A stretch of 64,000 nucleotides of DNA from positions 89,620-153,619 of the forward strand of contig JAVJUA010000080.1 in NCBI GenBank assembly GCA_040219935.1. Direction: 5' to 3'. Shown here in pieces: positions 46,339 through 54,959 of this stretch (its first letter is position 1; each line of letters starts with the position of its first letter). The notes below the pieces were generated by a model that worked only from the letters and a program-made list of their open reading frames with translations, did not search any database and was not told the DNA's origin. The position numbers were made by a program, and so were the translations under genes. The DNA is from UBA7803 sp040219935 (GTDB taxonomy: Bacteria > Pseudomonadota > Gammaproteobacteria > Pseudomonadales > Azotimanducaceae).

Positions 46339-47072
46339 AAAGCGGTGCGGCAGGTGCTCACCTTCTCGAAGCGCTCGTTGGCCGCCTGGCCTTCCTTGGC
46401 GTTCATGTAGGCGGTCTCGCCGCGGCCGAACGTGGTCATGTCGGGGTAGTTGCCGATCCAGCCGAAGTCGGCCTCACCGCTGCCGCCCCGGAACGGGATG
46501 ACCATGTAGGCCTCGTAGGTGTCGAGGTCGGCGCTGGCGATCTTCGGAACCTGCTGCTGCCAGAACTCGGCGGCGTTGCGCACGTCGGCCTGGGTGGCCC
46601 CGGGCTTCAGCCGGCAGGCGAACGTCTCCACCATGGCGTCCGGCATGCGGTCAGCCGTGTTGCCGATGGCGCCGGCCTTCATCTGCTCGGAGAGCAGCAC
46701 CACCGAGTCGCAGCGCTCGTTCACCGCGGCAAACCGTGGCCCGAGCAGGCGCGCGCCGGGCGAACGCGCGTACTCGGCCATGCCCTCCATCATGGCGGTG
46801 AGGCTGGCGTCGGTGGCGCCCCAGACGTAGTCGTAGCCGGTGGCACCCAGGAACGGCGTCCACAGGAACAGGCTGAATCCGGATCTCGGCTCGGTGATCT
46901 GATCGCGCACGGCTTCCAGCAGCGACCAGACATCTTCCATGTTCTGACCAGCGGCGAGATTGCAGCTGAAGAGCTGCGTCACGCCCTGTGCCGGCAGTCC
47001 GGTGGCGGCGTTCTGAGCGAGTGCGAAGGGTGAGAGGGCGCACAACAGGGCGCCCAGGATGAGTCTTTTCAT
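46302..47072 (-). CDS. Secreted protein with an internal two-fold repeat, unknown
   Basis: 256 residues. Signal peptide MKRLILGALLCALSPFALAQ, then two homologous halves: residues 33-123 (FSCNLAAGQNMEDVWSLLEAV, ending NERCDS) and 149-244 (FACRLKPGATQADVRNAAEFW, ending STCRTA). Each half has one Cys near its start and one near its end (37/121 and 153/241), suggesting one disulfide per repeat. The pattern resembles dimeric ferredoxin-like (ABM/NIPSNAP-type) domains. Good ribosome site AAGGA. Function unknown. Confidence 0.65.
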   Translation of the reverse strand: MKRLILGALLCALSPFALAQNAATGLPAQGVTQLFSCNLAAGQNMEDVWSLLEAVRDQITEPRSGFSLFLWTPFLGATGYDYVWGATDASLTAMMEGMAEYARSPGARLLGPRFAAVNERCDSVVLLSEQMKAGAIGNTADRMPDAMVETFACRLKPGATQADVRNAAEFWQQQVPKIASADLDTYEAYMVIPFRGGSGEADFGWIGNYPDMTTFGRGETAYMNAKEGQAANERFEKVSTCRTALWNGYWVMTPAP

Positions 47073-47290
47073 GTCGTCTTCCTTGTCAGGTTGACGCGGA
47101 AGTCGTTAGCGCAGGCAAAGGCAACGTCGCCGGTGGCTGATCCGGCCGTTGGCGAGTTAGGCGTGTGAAACGACACTGCTTCCCCGTCTGGCCTTGGTAC
47201 CCCCCAGCCCGGGCAGGTCGCAATCGGTGAATTTGCGTGTGCGCCTAGGTAGTTGATGCAGGCTGCGCGTCCCGCGCCGCTACCTCTTCA

Positions 47291-47920
47291 TCACTTCTTC
47301 ATGAGGGCGGCCTGATCGGCCAGCGCCTTCTGCACCGAATCGCGCTGGCCCACGGCCTCGTACCAGGCCCTGGCGCCGGGTATGGCGGCCAGCAGGTCCA
47401 TGTCGATGTTGGCCTGAGCGGAGCGGTCCGCCAGCACGAAGGTGAAGTAGCCCACCAGGTCGGCGTAGGTGAACGATTCGCCGGCGATCCACGGCGAGAA
47501 CCGGCACAGCCGGGCCACCGCGGCAGCCCCCTTCGGCAGGTCGGTCTTCAGGGCCTCCTTGACGTCGTCCGCCACCGGCTTGCCGCGCAGGGCGGCGAAG
47601 CCGCGCCTGGCCACCAGCTCGATGTAGAGCTCGAGCGACTGCGCGAGCTCGCGGGTCTTGGCCCGCTGCCACGGCGAGCCGGGCAGCAGCGCGTGCTCGG
47701 GAAAGCGCTCCTCGAGGTAGTCGAGGATGGCGCTGGTCTCGGCCAGGAAGCCGTCCTCGGTCTCGAGGCAGGGAATCTTGCCCATGGTGCTCTTGCCGAG
47801 ATAGTCCGGCTCCTGGCTGGGCGGCGTTAGGACCTCTTCAAAGGGCACACCCTTCTCCAGCAGGGCCGTCTTCACCATGTTGTAGTAGTTGCTCAGGGGC
47901 GCGCCGTACAGCTTCAGCAT
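47291..47920 (-). CDS. Glutathione S-transferase family protein
   Basis: 209 residues. N-terminal thioredoxin-like half MLKLYGAPLSNYYNMVKTALLEKGVPFEEV with STMGKIPCLETEDGFLAETSAILDYLEERFP (cis-Pro and the ETSAI glutathione motif), then an all-helical C-terminal domain including FTYADLVGYF. ATG 47920 has GGAG eight bases upstream. Likely detoxification or peroxide handling; the class is uncertain. Confidence 0.88.
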   Translation of the reverse strand: MLKLYGAPLSNYYNMVKTALLEKGVPFEEVLTPPSQEPDYLGKSTMGKIPCLETEDGFLAETSAILDYLEERFPEHALLPGSPWQRAKTRELAQSLELYIELVARRGFAALRGKPVADDVKEALKTDLPKGAAAVARLCRFSPWIAGESFTYADLVGYFTFVLADRSAQANIDMDLLAAIPGARAWYEAVGQRDSVQKALADQAALMKK

Positions 47921-48104
47921 GTCTGTGTCTCCGCTGGTGATGAGTACATGGAACCGTGGCAGCCCAGGTGGTTGATGCCGCCGAGCGTCATGAGCCTGCC
48001 CGGTCGGCCGACATTGAGTTGCAGCATACAACGCCCGGTCCTAGAGTCACGCGGAGGTTTCGCCATTGACCAGCGCGGCGGCGGCGTTCGCAGGAGGTCG
48101 TTCC

Positions 48105-48935
48105 ATGAGCGTGTCCATCGATACGGGTACCGACGAGCTGCTGTGCGGCATCGACGACGGCGTCGCCACCATCACCTTGAACCGGCCGGAGAAGCGCAAC
48201 GCGCTGTCCAACCGGCTGACGCCGGCGCTGCGGCAGACGCTGCTCGACCTGGAAACCCACCGGGACGTGGGCTGCATTGTCATAACGGGTGCCGGGCGGG
48301 CGTTCTGCGCCGGCGGCGACGTGTCGGGCATGGGGGGCGGCGCGCCTGCGGCCGATGACGAGCCGAGGCCCAGCTTCCAGGATCGGGTGCGCATTCTGCA
48401 GCGGGGCCAGGAGACCCTGACCTTGCGGTTGTTCGAGCATCCCAAGCCCACAATCGCCGCGCTGCCGGGTGCTGCGGCGGGTGCGGGTCTCTCCATCGCC
48501 CTGGCCTGCGACCTGCGCATCGGCGCGGCGTCCTCGTTCATCACCACCGCCTTCCGCAACGTCGGCTTTTCCGGCGACTACGGCGGTAGCTGGCTGCTGA
48601 CCCAGCTCGTCGGTACGGCCCGGGCCCGGGAGCTGTTCTTCACCGCGCGCCGGGTGCCGGCGGAGGAGTGTCTGGCGCTCGGCATCTTCAATCAGGTGGT
48701 GCCGGACGACGAGCTGCAGACCGCCGCCGCCAGCCTGGCCCGTGACATCGCCGGCGGGCCGCCCATCGCCCTGGGGTACATGAAGGAGAACCTGAACCGG
48801 GCGCTGACGGCCGACCTCAAGACCTGCCTGGCCATGGAGGCCGACCGGATGATCCGCTGCGGTCATACCGACGATCATCGCGAGGCCGTGGCCGCCTTCC
48901 TGGCCAAACGACAACCCCAGTTCTACGGACGTTGA
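48105..48935 (+). CDS. Enoyl-CoA hydratase/isomerase (crotonase superfamily)
   Basis: 276 residues with crotonase landmarks: VATITLNRPEKRNALSNRLTPAL, oxyanion-hole loops AGRAFCAGGDVSGM and LPGAAAGAGLSIALACDLRI. The segment FRNVGFSGDYGGSWLLTQLVG, with Asp/Gly where classical hydratases have the second catalytic Glu, resembles PaaG-type isomerases and related members. AGGAGG lies seven bases before ATG 48105. Likely acts in acyl-CoA breakdown with the nearby CoA enzymes of this window. Confidence 0.88.
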   Translation: MSVSIDTGTDELLCGIDDGVATITLNRPEKRNALSNRLTPALRQTLLDLETHRDVGCIVITGAGRAFCAGGDVSGMGGGAPAADDEPRPSFQDRVRILQRGQETLTLRLFEHPKPTIAALPGAAAGAGLSIALACDLRIGAASSFITTAFRNVGFSGDYGGSWLLTQLVGTARARELFFTARRVPAEECLALGIFNQVVPDDELQTAAASLARDIAGGPPIALGYMKENLNRALTADLKTCLAMEADRMIRCGHTDDHREAVAAFLAKRQPQFYGR

Positions 48936-49039
48936 GCGGCGTCGGCCGCCGTGGCCACGTTCAACCATGACAAGGCGCCGCTCCGGAGTGCAGAATCCGG
49001 GGAGGGCAGAAGCAGATCCGCAGAGACCCGGGGAGGGTT

Positions 49040-49768
49040 ATGACACGTCCGGCAGAGCGGCACACACGCGGCAGGCTCGGCAGCGCGCTGCTGCTGCTGG
49101 GGATGGCGGGCTGGGCGCCCTGGGCGGCGGCGCAGACCACCGTGCGCGCCGAGCTGGCCGGGACGTTTCACGAGACCGTGCAGGAGGAGGTCAGCGTCAG
49201 CGGCTCCGTGGTGGTCGGGGTCGCCGCTGGCAGCGCCCTGTCCGGGCCGGCAGCCCTTTCCGGACTGATCATTCCCACCACGGCCGAGCGCATCTGCCTC
49301 ACCGTGCTGTCGCGCGACGGCGTCTACTTCTCCCGCAACACGTTCCTGGTTCCCGCCGAGCGCCGCGCCGACGATGCGGCCTTCGTGCTGCTGCCTTACG
49401 AGGGCACCAAGCGGCGCGAGCTGGTGCTGGGCTTCGGACCCGGTGAGCTGGCGGTGCGGGCCACGCCCGGCGACTGCGAGGCGGCGGGCAGCACCTACCT
49501 GGTGGCTGCCGACCGGGAGGACTTCGACAGCGTGCAGGTGCTGATCAACGCCTTCGGCGCCACCGCCGTCTACTTCCGCACCGCCGACGGCATGGAGGCC
49601 GACTGCGAGGAGTTCGTCGAGGGCCGACGCACCAGCTACGACTACCGCTGCGAGATTCCCGTGGCCGCGCTCGGCAAGGGGCGCCAGGTGGTCTTCATCG
49701 ATCGCGAGCGCTACGGCCGGCCGCTGGGCGAGGTGGAGATCGAACTGCAGCTCAGCAGCGAGCCATGA
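49040..49768 (+). CDS. Secreted protein of unknown family, first gene of an envelope operon
   Basis: 242 residues with a signal peptide (LGSALLLLGMAGWAPWAAAQ) and a beta-rich body (ICLTVLSRDGVYFSRNTFLVP, YDYRCEIPVAALGKGRQVV) containing four Cys. No known family recognised. GGGGAGG lies upstream of ATG 49040. Its stop overlaps the next gene by 4 bases and that gene overlaps the third, so all three are certainly one operon. Confidence 0.65.
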   Translation: MTRPAERHTRGRLGSALLLLGMAGWAPWAAAQTTVRAELAGTFHETVQEEVSVSGSVVVGVAAGSALSGPAALSGLIIPTTAERICLTVLSRDGVYFSRNTFLVPAERRADDAAFVLLPYEGTKRRELVLGFGPGELAVRATPGDCEAAGSTYLVAADREDFDSVQVLINAFGATAVYFRTADGMEADCEEFVEGRRTSYDYRCEIPVAALGKGRQVVFIDRERYGRPLGEVEIELQLSSEP

Positions 49769-50835
49769 CCGGCAGCGCGGCCGGAGCCGGCGGCTTTCTC
49801 TCCCTGCTGAAGGAGCTGTGGAACCTGTTCCTGCTGCTGATGCGCAACCTGCAGCCGCTGCTGGTCATCGCCATGCTGATTCTGGTGGCGTGGGCGCTGC
49901 TGTCCCGCCAGCCCTGGCCGTTTTCCATCAGCGCCGACACCGAGCACGTCACCCTCGACCTGGCGGGCGACGTGGAGACCAACTGGCGCATCGACGGTGC
50001 GCTGCTGTGCCTGCGGGCCGGGGTCGCCGATCTGGCGCTGCCGCCGGCGCCGCAGCCCGGACCGTGTCCGGGCCGGCGCTGGCGCGGTTACGACCTGCGC
50101 CAGCTCAGCGAGGTGGCCCTGCGCCTGCCCGGCGTGCCGGGCAACGGTCCGGGCTACACGGCGCGGCTTGACGTCGATGGCCTGGGCGGGCTTGCGATAC
50201 AGCTCGATGCGGGTGCGCGTGGCACCCCTGCGCAGCTTTTCGCGGAGGGCGGCGACCCGCTGGCGCTTCCCGGCGATCTGCTGCTGGTGTTCCCGCCGCC
50301 GCAGCCCGGGCAGGCGCTGGGGCGGTTGCTGCTGCCGTTCTCCGGTACCGGCAGCATCGGCCGCGACGTCGCCTGGCACGAACCCAGCCTGCTGCGCGGT
50401 GGTTCGGTGGCCGTCTACACCCGGTCCGACGAAGCGGCGGGCGGTCGCGACCTGGTGGCGTCCACGGACCTGCTGCCGGGTGATCGCATCGACCTCAGCC
50501 AGGGCCAGCCCGCCGGCAGCGCCGTGGCCAAGGGCTTCGTGCACTACGATCTGCTGCCGGAGCCGGACGGGCCGCCGGTGATGCGGGTGGTGGCCTTCGG
50601 CGAGGCCGACTCGGTACGCATAGTCCGCTACGGCGACCAGGGTTACGGGCTGTCCCCGGGGCTGGTGGCGCGGCTGACCCGCCACAGCGCCGTGGCCACC
50701 TGGGCCGTGCTGCTGCTGTCCCTGCTCGGCCTCATGGCCGTCTATCGGGAAGCTTCGGAGATCGGCGAAGGCCACTCCCTGAGCGAGCGTGCGGCTGCCC
50801 TGGCGGCCCGCTGGCGGCAGCGGCGGGATCCTTGA
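49765..50835 (+). CDS. Two-helix membrane protein with large periplasmic domain, unknown
   Basis: 356 residues. One helix near the start (LQPLLVIAMLILVAWALL), a beta-rich domain of about 240 residues (DTEHVTLDLAGDVETNWRID onward, probably extracytoplasmic), and a second helix near the C-terminus (AVATWAVLLLSLLGLMAVYREA) with a short basic tail. No family recognised. It overlaps its neighbours by 4 (ATGA) and 1 base, so it is translationally coupled in the middle of the operon. Confidence 0.65.
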   Translation: MTGSAAGAGGFLSLLKELWNLFLLLMRNLQPLLVIAMLILVAWALLSRQPWPFSISADTEHVTLDLAGDVETNWRIDGALLCLRAGVADLALPPAPQPGPCPGRRWRGYDLRQLSEVALRLPGVPGNGPGYTARLDVDGLGGLAIQLDAGARGTPAQLFAEGGDPLALPGDLLLVFPPPQPGQALGRLLLPFSGTGSIGRDVAWHEPSLLRGGSVAVYTRSDEAAGGRDLVASTDLLPGDRIDLSQGQPAGSAVAKGFVHYDLLPEPDGPPVMRVVAFGEADSVRIVRYGDQGYGLSPGLVARLTRHSAVATWAVLLLSLLGLMAVYREASEIGEGHSLSERAAALAARWRQRRDP

Positions 50836-51944
50836 TGGCCGCGCGCTGGCGGTGCCGGTCCGGGTTGCTGATCGGCGTGCTGCTGCTCCCGGCGGCGGCA
50901 GCCTGGCCGCAGCAGGCGGTGGTGCGCTCCTACGACGCCCCGGAGCTGGAGGTGGGTCAGGCCTGGCTGACCCGCAGCGGCAGCCGCTGCCTCGCCGTGC
51001 TGCCGCTGCACGTGGCCGCGGAGACCAGCGTGCCGTCGCTGCTGCGCGAGGGCAGCGCCGGCCTGCGCGGTGAAGCCACCGCGGTGATCGACCTGGGGGA
51101 CGATGCGGCGGTGGCCATGCTGGCGGGCGGCATCACCGCCGACTGCGGCTTCACCCTCGGCAGCATCAGCCGCAACGTCACCCGGCGGCTGCGCGACGGC
51201 GGCCTCGGCACCCTGCGGTCGGTGAACGGCGACGGCACGCTGGGACGGTTGTCCGTGAGCATCGTCGACGACGACGGCGAGCGGTTTCTGCGGGTGCTGC
51301 CCACCGCCGACGGCGAGCGCCTGCGCAAGGGCCTCTCCGGCAGCCTGCTGATGGTGGACGATCAGCCGGTGGGCATGCTGCTGTCAGTGCACGCCCGCTC
51401 CGGCGTCGGCACGGTGCTGCGCACGGATGCGCTGCTGGCCAAGGTGGACGCGCACCTTCGCGGCCTGGCGCCGCCGGTCTCAGACCCCGCAGCGGTGCCT
51501 GCGCAGCGCAGCGGCGCGCCGGCCGCGGCCGGTCCCTGGCAGGTACGAGCGTGGACGGATGATCCGGTGGGATCTGCGCACCTCACGGGCCTGCTCACCG
51601 CTACCGGGGAGGAGGGCTACTGGTCCGCGCGGGTCGCGCAATGGCCCGTCGCGGTCGAGCTGGGTGGCCCCCAGTCGGTGCGCCCCGTGCGTGGCGTGAC
51701 CTTCGTGGCGGGAGAGGCGCCGGCGGCGGAGCTGCCGGTCCGGGTGCAGATCCTCACTTCGGTCAATGCGGAACGGCCGGCCTGGCGGGTGGCCGGGTCC
51801 GGCACCCTGGCCTACCAGGATGGCGTAGCCTGGCTCGAGTTCGCGCCCACCCGGGCCCGCTTCATCCGCATCGAGATGTTCCAGGCCCGGGACGGCGGCG
51901 AGGTGCTGGCCCTTGCCCGCCTCGGCGTGCTGGAGGACGACTAG
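50835..51944 (+). CDS. Secreted protein: divergent trypsin-like domain plus discoidin-like domain
   Basis: 369 residues. Signal peptide ending LLLPAAAAWPQ. Residues 30-205 show in the right order the marks of a chymotrypsin-type protease: H59 in CLAVLPLHVAAE, an Asp in LGDDAAVAML (89/90), and S168 in KGLSGSLLMVDDQPVGMLLSV, which matches the G-x-S-G-x-P...G-x-x-(S) strand; otherwise very divergent. Residues 230-369, ending TRARFIRIEMFQARDGGEVLALARLGVL, look like a discoidin/F5-8C-type domain. ATG 50835 sits in the TGATG overlap with the previous gene. Activity is untested and the triad is a local-motif reading. Confidence 0.6.
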   Translation: MAARWRCRSGLLIGVLLLPAAAAWPQQAVVRSYDAPELEVGQAWLTRSGSRCLAVLPLHVAAETSVPSLLREGSAGLRGEATAVIDLGDDAAVAMLAGGITADCGFTLGSISRNVTRRLRDGGLGTLRSVNGDGTLGRLSVSIVDDDGERFLRVLPTADGERLRKGLSGSLLMVDDQPVGMLLSVHARSGVGTVLRTDALLAKVDAHLRGLAPPVSDPAAVPAQRSGAPAAAGPWQVRAWTDDPVGSAHLTGLLTATGEEGYWSARVAQWPVAVELGGPQSVRPVRGVTFVAGEAPAAELPVRVQILTSVNAERPAWRVAGSGTLAYQDGVAWLEFAPTRARFIRIEMFQARDGGEVLALARLGVLEDD

Positions 51945-51948
51945 GCCC

Positions 51949-52575
51949 TCAGCGCAGCGGCGCCACGGCCTGGAACTGGTGGTCGCCGCCGTAGCTGTAG
52001 TGCACGGTGCCGGCCAGGGTGTTGTCGTCCTGCAGGTGCAGCTCGCCGGTGTGGTACCCGTAATTGAAGGTCACCACCAGCCCGCTGACGTTGCCGGATC
52101 GGCTGGTGTTGCCGGGCTGGTGAAACATACCGCGACCGAAGTCGGTCTTCTTGGTGTCGATCTGCAACTGCAGGCTTGGGCCGGTCTTCTCCAGGTACGC
52201 TCGCGCCCGCTCCTGCGACGGCCCCGGCGCCGCGGTGTCCGTGGTCAGCGTGATGGTGAGCTGTTCGAGCCCGAGCACGACGTGCTTCAGCGCCAGGCCG
52301 CGCAGCACCTGGTCGGTGCTGGCGAGGCCGGCATCCAGCGCCAGCTCCCGCATCAGCGCGTCGCTGCTGCCCACCATGGCTTCGAACGCCGCCAGGCGCA
52401 CGTTCTGGTCGGGATCGTTCAGCACCTGCTTGACCTCTTCGATCTGCCGAGCTCGGGCTCGGGCCTGCTCGATCACGTCGGTGACGCTGGTCTGAGCGAT
52501 GGCATCCACGGCGAGTACCGGCAGCAGCGCGAGTGCCAGCAGATGCAGCGGTTTGAGGGTGGCGTGCTTGGTCAT
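51949..52575 (-). CDS. Secreted protein with HEAT-like helical N-terminal part, unknown
   Basis: 208 residues. Signal peptide LLALALLPVLAVDAIA, then helical residues about 30-110 (VLNDPDQNVRLAAFEAMVGSSDALMRELALDA) with a HEAT-repeat flavour, and a C-terminal beta-rich part (LVVTFNYGYHTGELHLQDDN, GTVHYSYGGDHQF). GGGAG lies five bases before ATG 52575. Convergent with the trypsin-like gene (4-base gap) and divergent from the sigma-factor gene. Function unknown. Confidence 0.6.
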   Translation of the reverse strand: MTKHATLKPLHLLALALLPVLAVDAIAQTSVTDVIEQARARARQIEEVKQVLNDPDQNVRLAAFEAMVGSSDALMRELALDAGLASTDQVLRGLALKHVVLGLEQLTITLTTDTAAPGPSQERARAYLEKTGPSLQLQIDTKKTDFGRGMFHQPGNTSRSGNVSGLVVTFNYGYHTGELHLQDDNTLAGTVHYSYGGDHQFQAVAPLR

Positions 52576-52770
52576 GAAAGCTCCCGATGGCGCGGCGACG
52601 ACGAGCTTCCGATTAAAGAGTGAGTGCGGCGTGTTGTCGAGGCCGGGCGCACTTCGGACGCAACTCGGGTGCGCTTCGGGGCGGTAGGCTGTAAGTTTTC
52701 CTCTGGTCGTCCGTATACCCCTGTAGAGCAGTATGAATCGGACACCCTCACGTGCCGGGCAGGAAGCGAT

Positions 52771-53289
52771 TTGCCAGCCGACTTCGACGATCTGTATCAG
52801 AGCCACTACCGACGCGTGTTCGGGCTCTGCCTGCGGCTGCTGGGCCATCGCACCCAGGCCGAGGATGCGGCTCAGGAAACCTTCGTGCGCGCCTATCGGG
52901 CCTTCGGTCGCTACGACCGCAGCCGGCCGTTCGCGGCCTGGGTGCTGGAGATCGCGAGCAACCACTGCGTCGATCTGATCCGGCGGCGGTCCAGGGAGGA
53001 TGCGCTGGCCGGCGATCCCGAGGCCGAGTTGTCGGCGCTGCCGGCGGACGATGCGGGCGCGCTCGGTGCGTTGATCTCGGCGGAGCAGGGCAGTGCGCTG
53101 CGCGACGCCATCGATGCGCTGCCGGACCGCTACCGGGTACCCATCGTGCTCGCCTACTACGGCGATGCCAGCTACGACGATATCGCGGCGCGAATGGACA
53201 TCACCCGCAACCACGTCGGCGTGCTGCTGCTGCGCGCCCGGCAGCGGCTGCGCCAGGCACTGACCGACCAGGAGGCACCTGACCGATGA
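52771..53289 (+). CDS. ECF sigma factor (sigma-70 family)
   Basis: 172 residues with both core regions: region 2 (FDDLYQSHYRRVFGLCLRLLGHRTQAEDAAQETFVRAYRAFGRYD) and region 4 (LPDRYRVPIVLAYYGDASYDDIAARMDITRNHVGVLLLRARQRLRQ). The frame is open further upstream to 52624, but that part is unlike any sigma factor. TTG 52771, preceded by AGGA six bases before, gives a normal ECF N-terminus and was chosen. Overlaps the anti-sigma gene by four bases. Probably controls an envelope regulon together with that partner. Confidence 0.88.
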   Translation: MPADFDDLYQSHYRRVFGLCLRLLGHRTQAEDAAQETFVRAYRAFGRYDRSRPFAAWVLEIASNHCVDLIRRRSREDALAGDPEAELSALPADDAGALGALISAEQGSALRDAIDALPDRYRVPIVLAYYGDASYDDIAARMDITRNHVGVLLLRARQRLRQALTDQEAPDR

Positions 53290-54959
53290 GCTGTCCCCCC
53301 GAGCTGATTCTGGCGCAATTCGTCGACCGCGCGCTTGCGGAGGCGGACGCGGCGGCCACGGCGGACCATGTGGCTGGGTGCGACGATTGTCGCGTCCGGG
53401 TCGACGGCCTGCGCCGCGAGGCGTCCCTGCTCCGTGAGGCGCTGGCGGGGGATGTGGCCGTGCCCGTGATTCCAGCGTTCGACCCACCCCTGTCCACCGG
53501 CGCCTGGACCGTGGCGTTGCTCATCACCGGCGCGGGCGCCGGCCTGGCATCCACCGTCCCCGTGTCCCTGACCGACTGGCTGCCCTGGTCCAGCCGGTTC
53601 GATATCTGGGCCCTGGGTGAGCTGCTGCTCACCCTCGTGCCCTGGCTGATGCAACGAGGAGGAGCCCTCATGACGATCGTCATCGAAGTAATCGCAGCGC
53701 TCGCCGCCCTGGGTGCGCTGTTCTGGCTGGCGCGGCGGGTCGGCCCGTGGCGGCGTCATCCGCTGCTGCTGGCGTTGCCGCTGCTGCTGGCCATCGGCGC
53801 CGCCATGCCGGTCCAGGCGCTGGACCTGCGGCGCAGCGACCAGGGCACCATTCACGTCCCCGCGGGCGAGACCATTGCCGACACGCTGATCGCCATCGGC
53901 GGCAGCGTGGAGATCGACGGCGACGTCGAGGGCGACCTGATCGCCGCGGGCGAGCGGGTGGTGGTGCGCGGCCGCGTCGGCGGCCAGGTGTTCGCGGCCG
54001 CCGAGACGGTTGCCATCGAAGGCGTGGTAGGCGGCGGCGTGATCGGCGCAGGCGGCAGCCTGAACATCAGCGGCGAAGTCGCGGGCAGCGTGGTGGGCTT
54101 TGCCGAGACACTGCAGGCCGGTCCCGGCCGCATCGGCCGCAACCTCTACGGCTTCGGCAAGACCGTGCAGGTGGCACCGGGAGCGGGCGTCGCGGGTAAC
54201 GCGGTGCTGTTCTCCCGGGACGCGACGGTATCGGCGCCGATAGGCGCCGACGTGCTCGGCTTCGCTGCCGAGCTCGACCTCGGCAGCACCGTCGGCGGCG
54301 GCGTCACGGCCTACGCGGGTCGGGTGCTGCTGCTGGCGCCGGCCCGGGTGGCCCGGGACGTCACTGCGTTCGTGCCCGGAGACGATCGGGTCACGGTGTC
54401 GCCAGGTGCCGAGATCGGCGGAGAACTGAAGGTCGAGATTCGTGCCGAGGAACATGCCGAAGAGCACGACGGCGTCGGCGGCTATGTGGTGCTGCAGCTT
54501 CTGCGCTTCACCGCCGCGTTCCTGACCGGTGCCGTGATCCTGGCGCTGGTGCCGGGCCTGCGGCGCGTTCAGCTCGATACCGTGGGCCAGACGCTGCTGT
54601 CCGCCGGCGTCGGCCTGGTGACCCTGGTGGCGGTGCCGATCCTGGCGCTGCTGACCGCGCTGACGCTGATCGGGCTGCCGTTGGCGGTGATGGGTCTGGT
54701 GCTCTGGCTCGCCGGCCTCTACCTGGCCAAGGTGGTGGTAGGCCACTACCTCGGCGCGCGCATCCTGGCGGCCGTGTCCGGGGAACCGAAGCACTTCCTG
54801 GTGACCCTGGCCGTCGGGCTGGCGGTGGTGATCGTGGCCGTGAACGTACCGTTCATCGGTGGTGTTGCCAGCTTTCTGCTGACCGTCGTCGGGCTGGGGC
54901 TGCTGGTGCTGTTCCTGTGGGGCGCGGTACGCGACCGCAATCGAGCGACGGCCATCTGA
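53286..54959 (+). CDS. Anti-sigma (zf-HC2) domain fused to a bactofilin-like membrane protein
   Basis: 557 residues. Residues 1-45: zinc-binding anti-sigma motif HVAGCDDC after ILAQFVDRALAEADAAATAD. Residues 70-128: hydrophobic segments with GAWTVALLITGAGAG and WALGELLLTLVPWLM. Residues 129-178: two more helices. Residues 180-410: repeated short beta-strands (GGSVEIDGDVEGDLIAAGERVVVRGRV) as in polymer-forming cytoskeletal (bactofilin) proteins. Residues 430-550: several hydrophobic helices. The start overlaps the sigma stop (ATGA). A strong internal ribosome site and in-frame ATG at residue 129 (see 53656) suggests a second product. Sequesters the sigma factor at the membrane by inference. 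Confidence 0.82.
   Translation: MSCPPELILAQFVDRALAEADAAATADHVAGCDDCRVRVDGLRREASLLREALAGDVAVPVIPAFDPPLSTGAWTVALLITGAGAGLASTVPVSLTDWLPWSSRFDIWALGELLLTLVPWLMQRGGALMTIVIEVIAALAALGALFWLARRVGPWRRHPLLLALPLLLAIGAAMPVQALDLRRSDQGTIHVPAGETIADTLIAIGGSVEIDGDVEGDLIAAGERVVVRGRVGGQVFAAAETVAIEGVVGGGVIGAGGSLNISGEVAGSVVGFAETLQAGPGRIGRNLYGFGKTVQVAPGAGVAGNAVLFSRDATVSAPIGADVLGFAAELDLGSTVGGGVTAYAGRVLLLAPARVARDVTAFVPGDDRVTVSPGAEIGGELKVEIRAEEHAEEHDGVGGYVVLQLLRFTAAFLTGAVILALVPGLRRVQLDTVGQTLLSAGVGLVTLVAVPILALLTALTLIGLPLAVMGLVLWLAGLYLAKVVVGHYLGARILAAVSGEPKHFLVTLAVGLAVVIVAVNVPFIGGVASFLLTVVGLGLLVLFLWGAVRDRNRATAI
53656..53672 (+). promoter_or_regulatory. Strong in-frame internal ribosome site and ATG
   Basis: GAGGAGGAG (53656-53664), five bases, then ATG at 53670 in frame with the anti-sigma protein. 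It would give a separate 429-residue bactofilin-like membrane protein (starting MTIVIEVIAALAALGALFWLA). Such a good site in the middle of a gene, exactly at the domain border, suggests that an anti-sigma gene and a following gene were joined by loss of a stop codon, or that two proteins are made. Confidence 0.65.
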
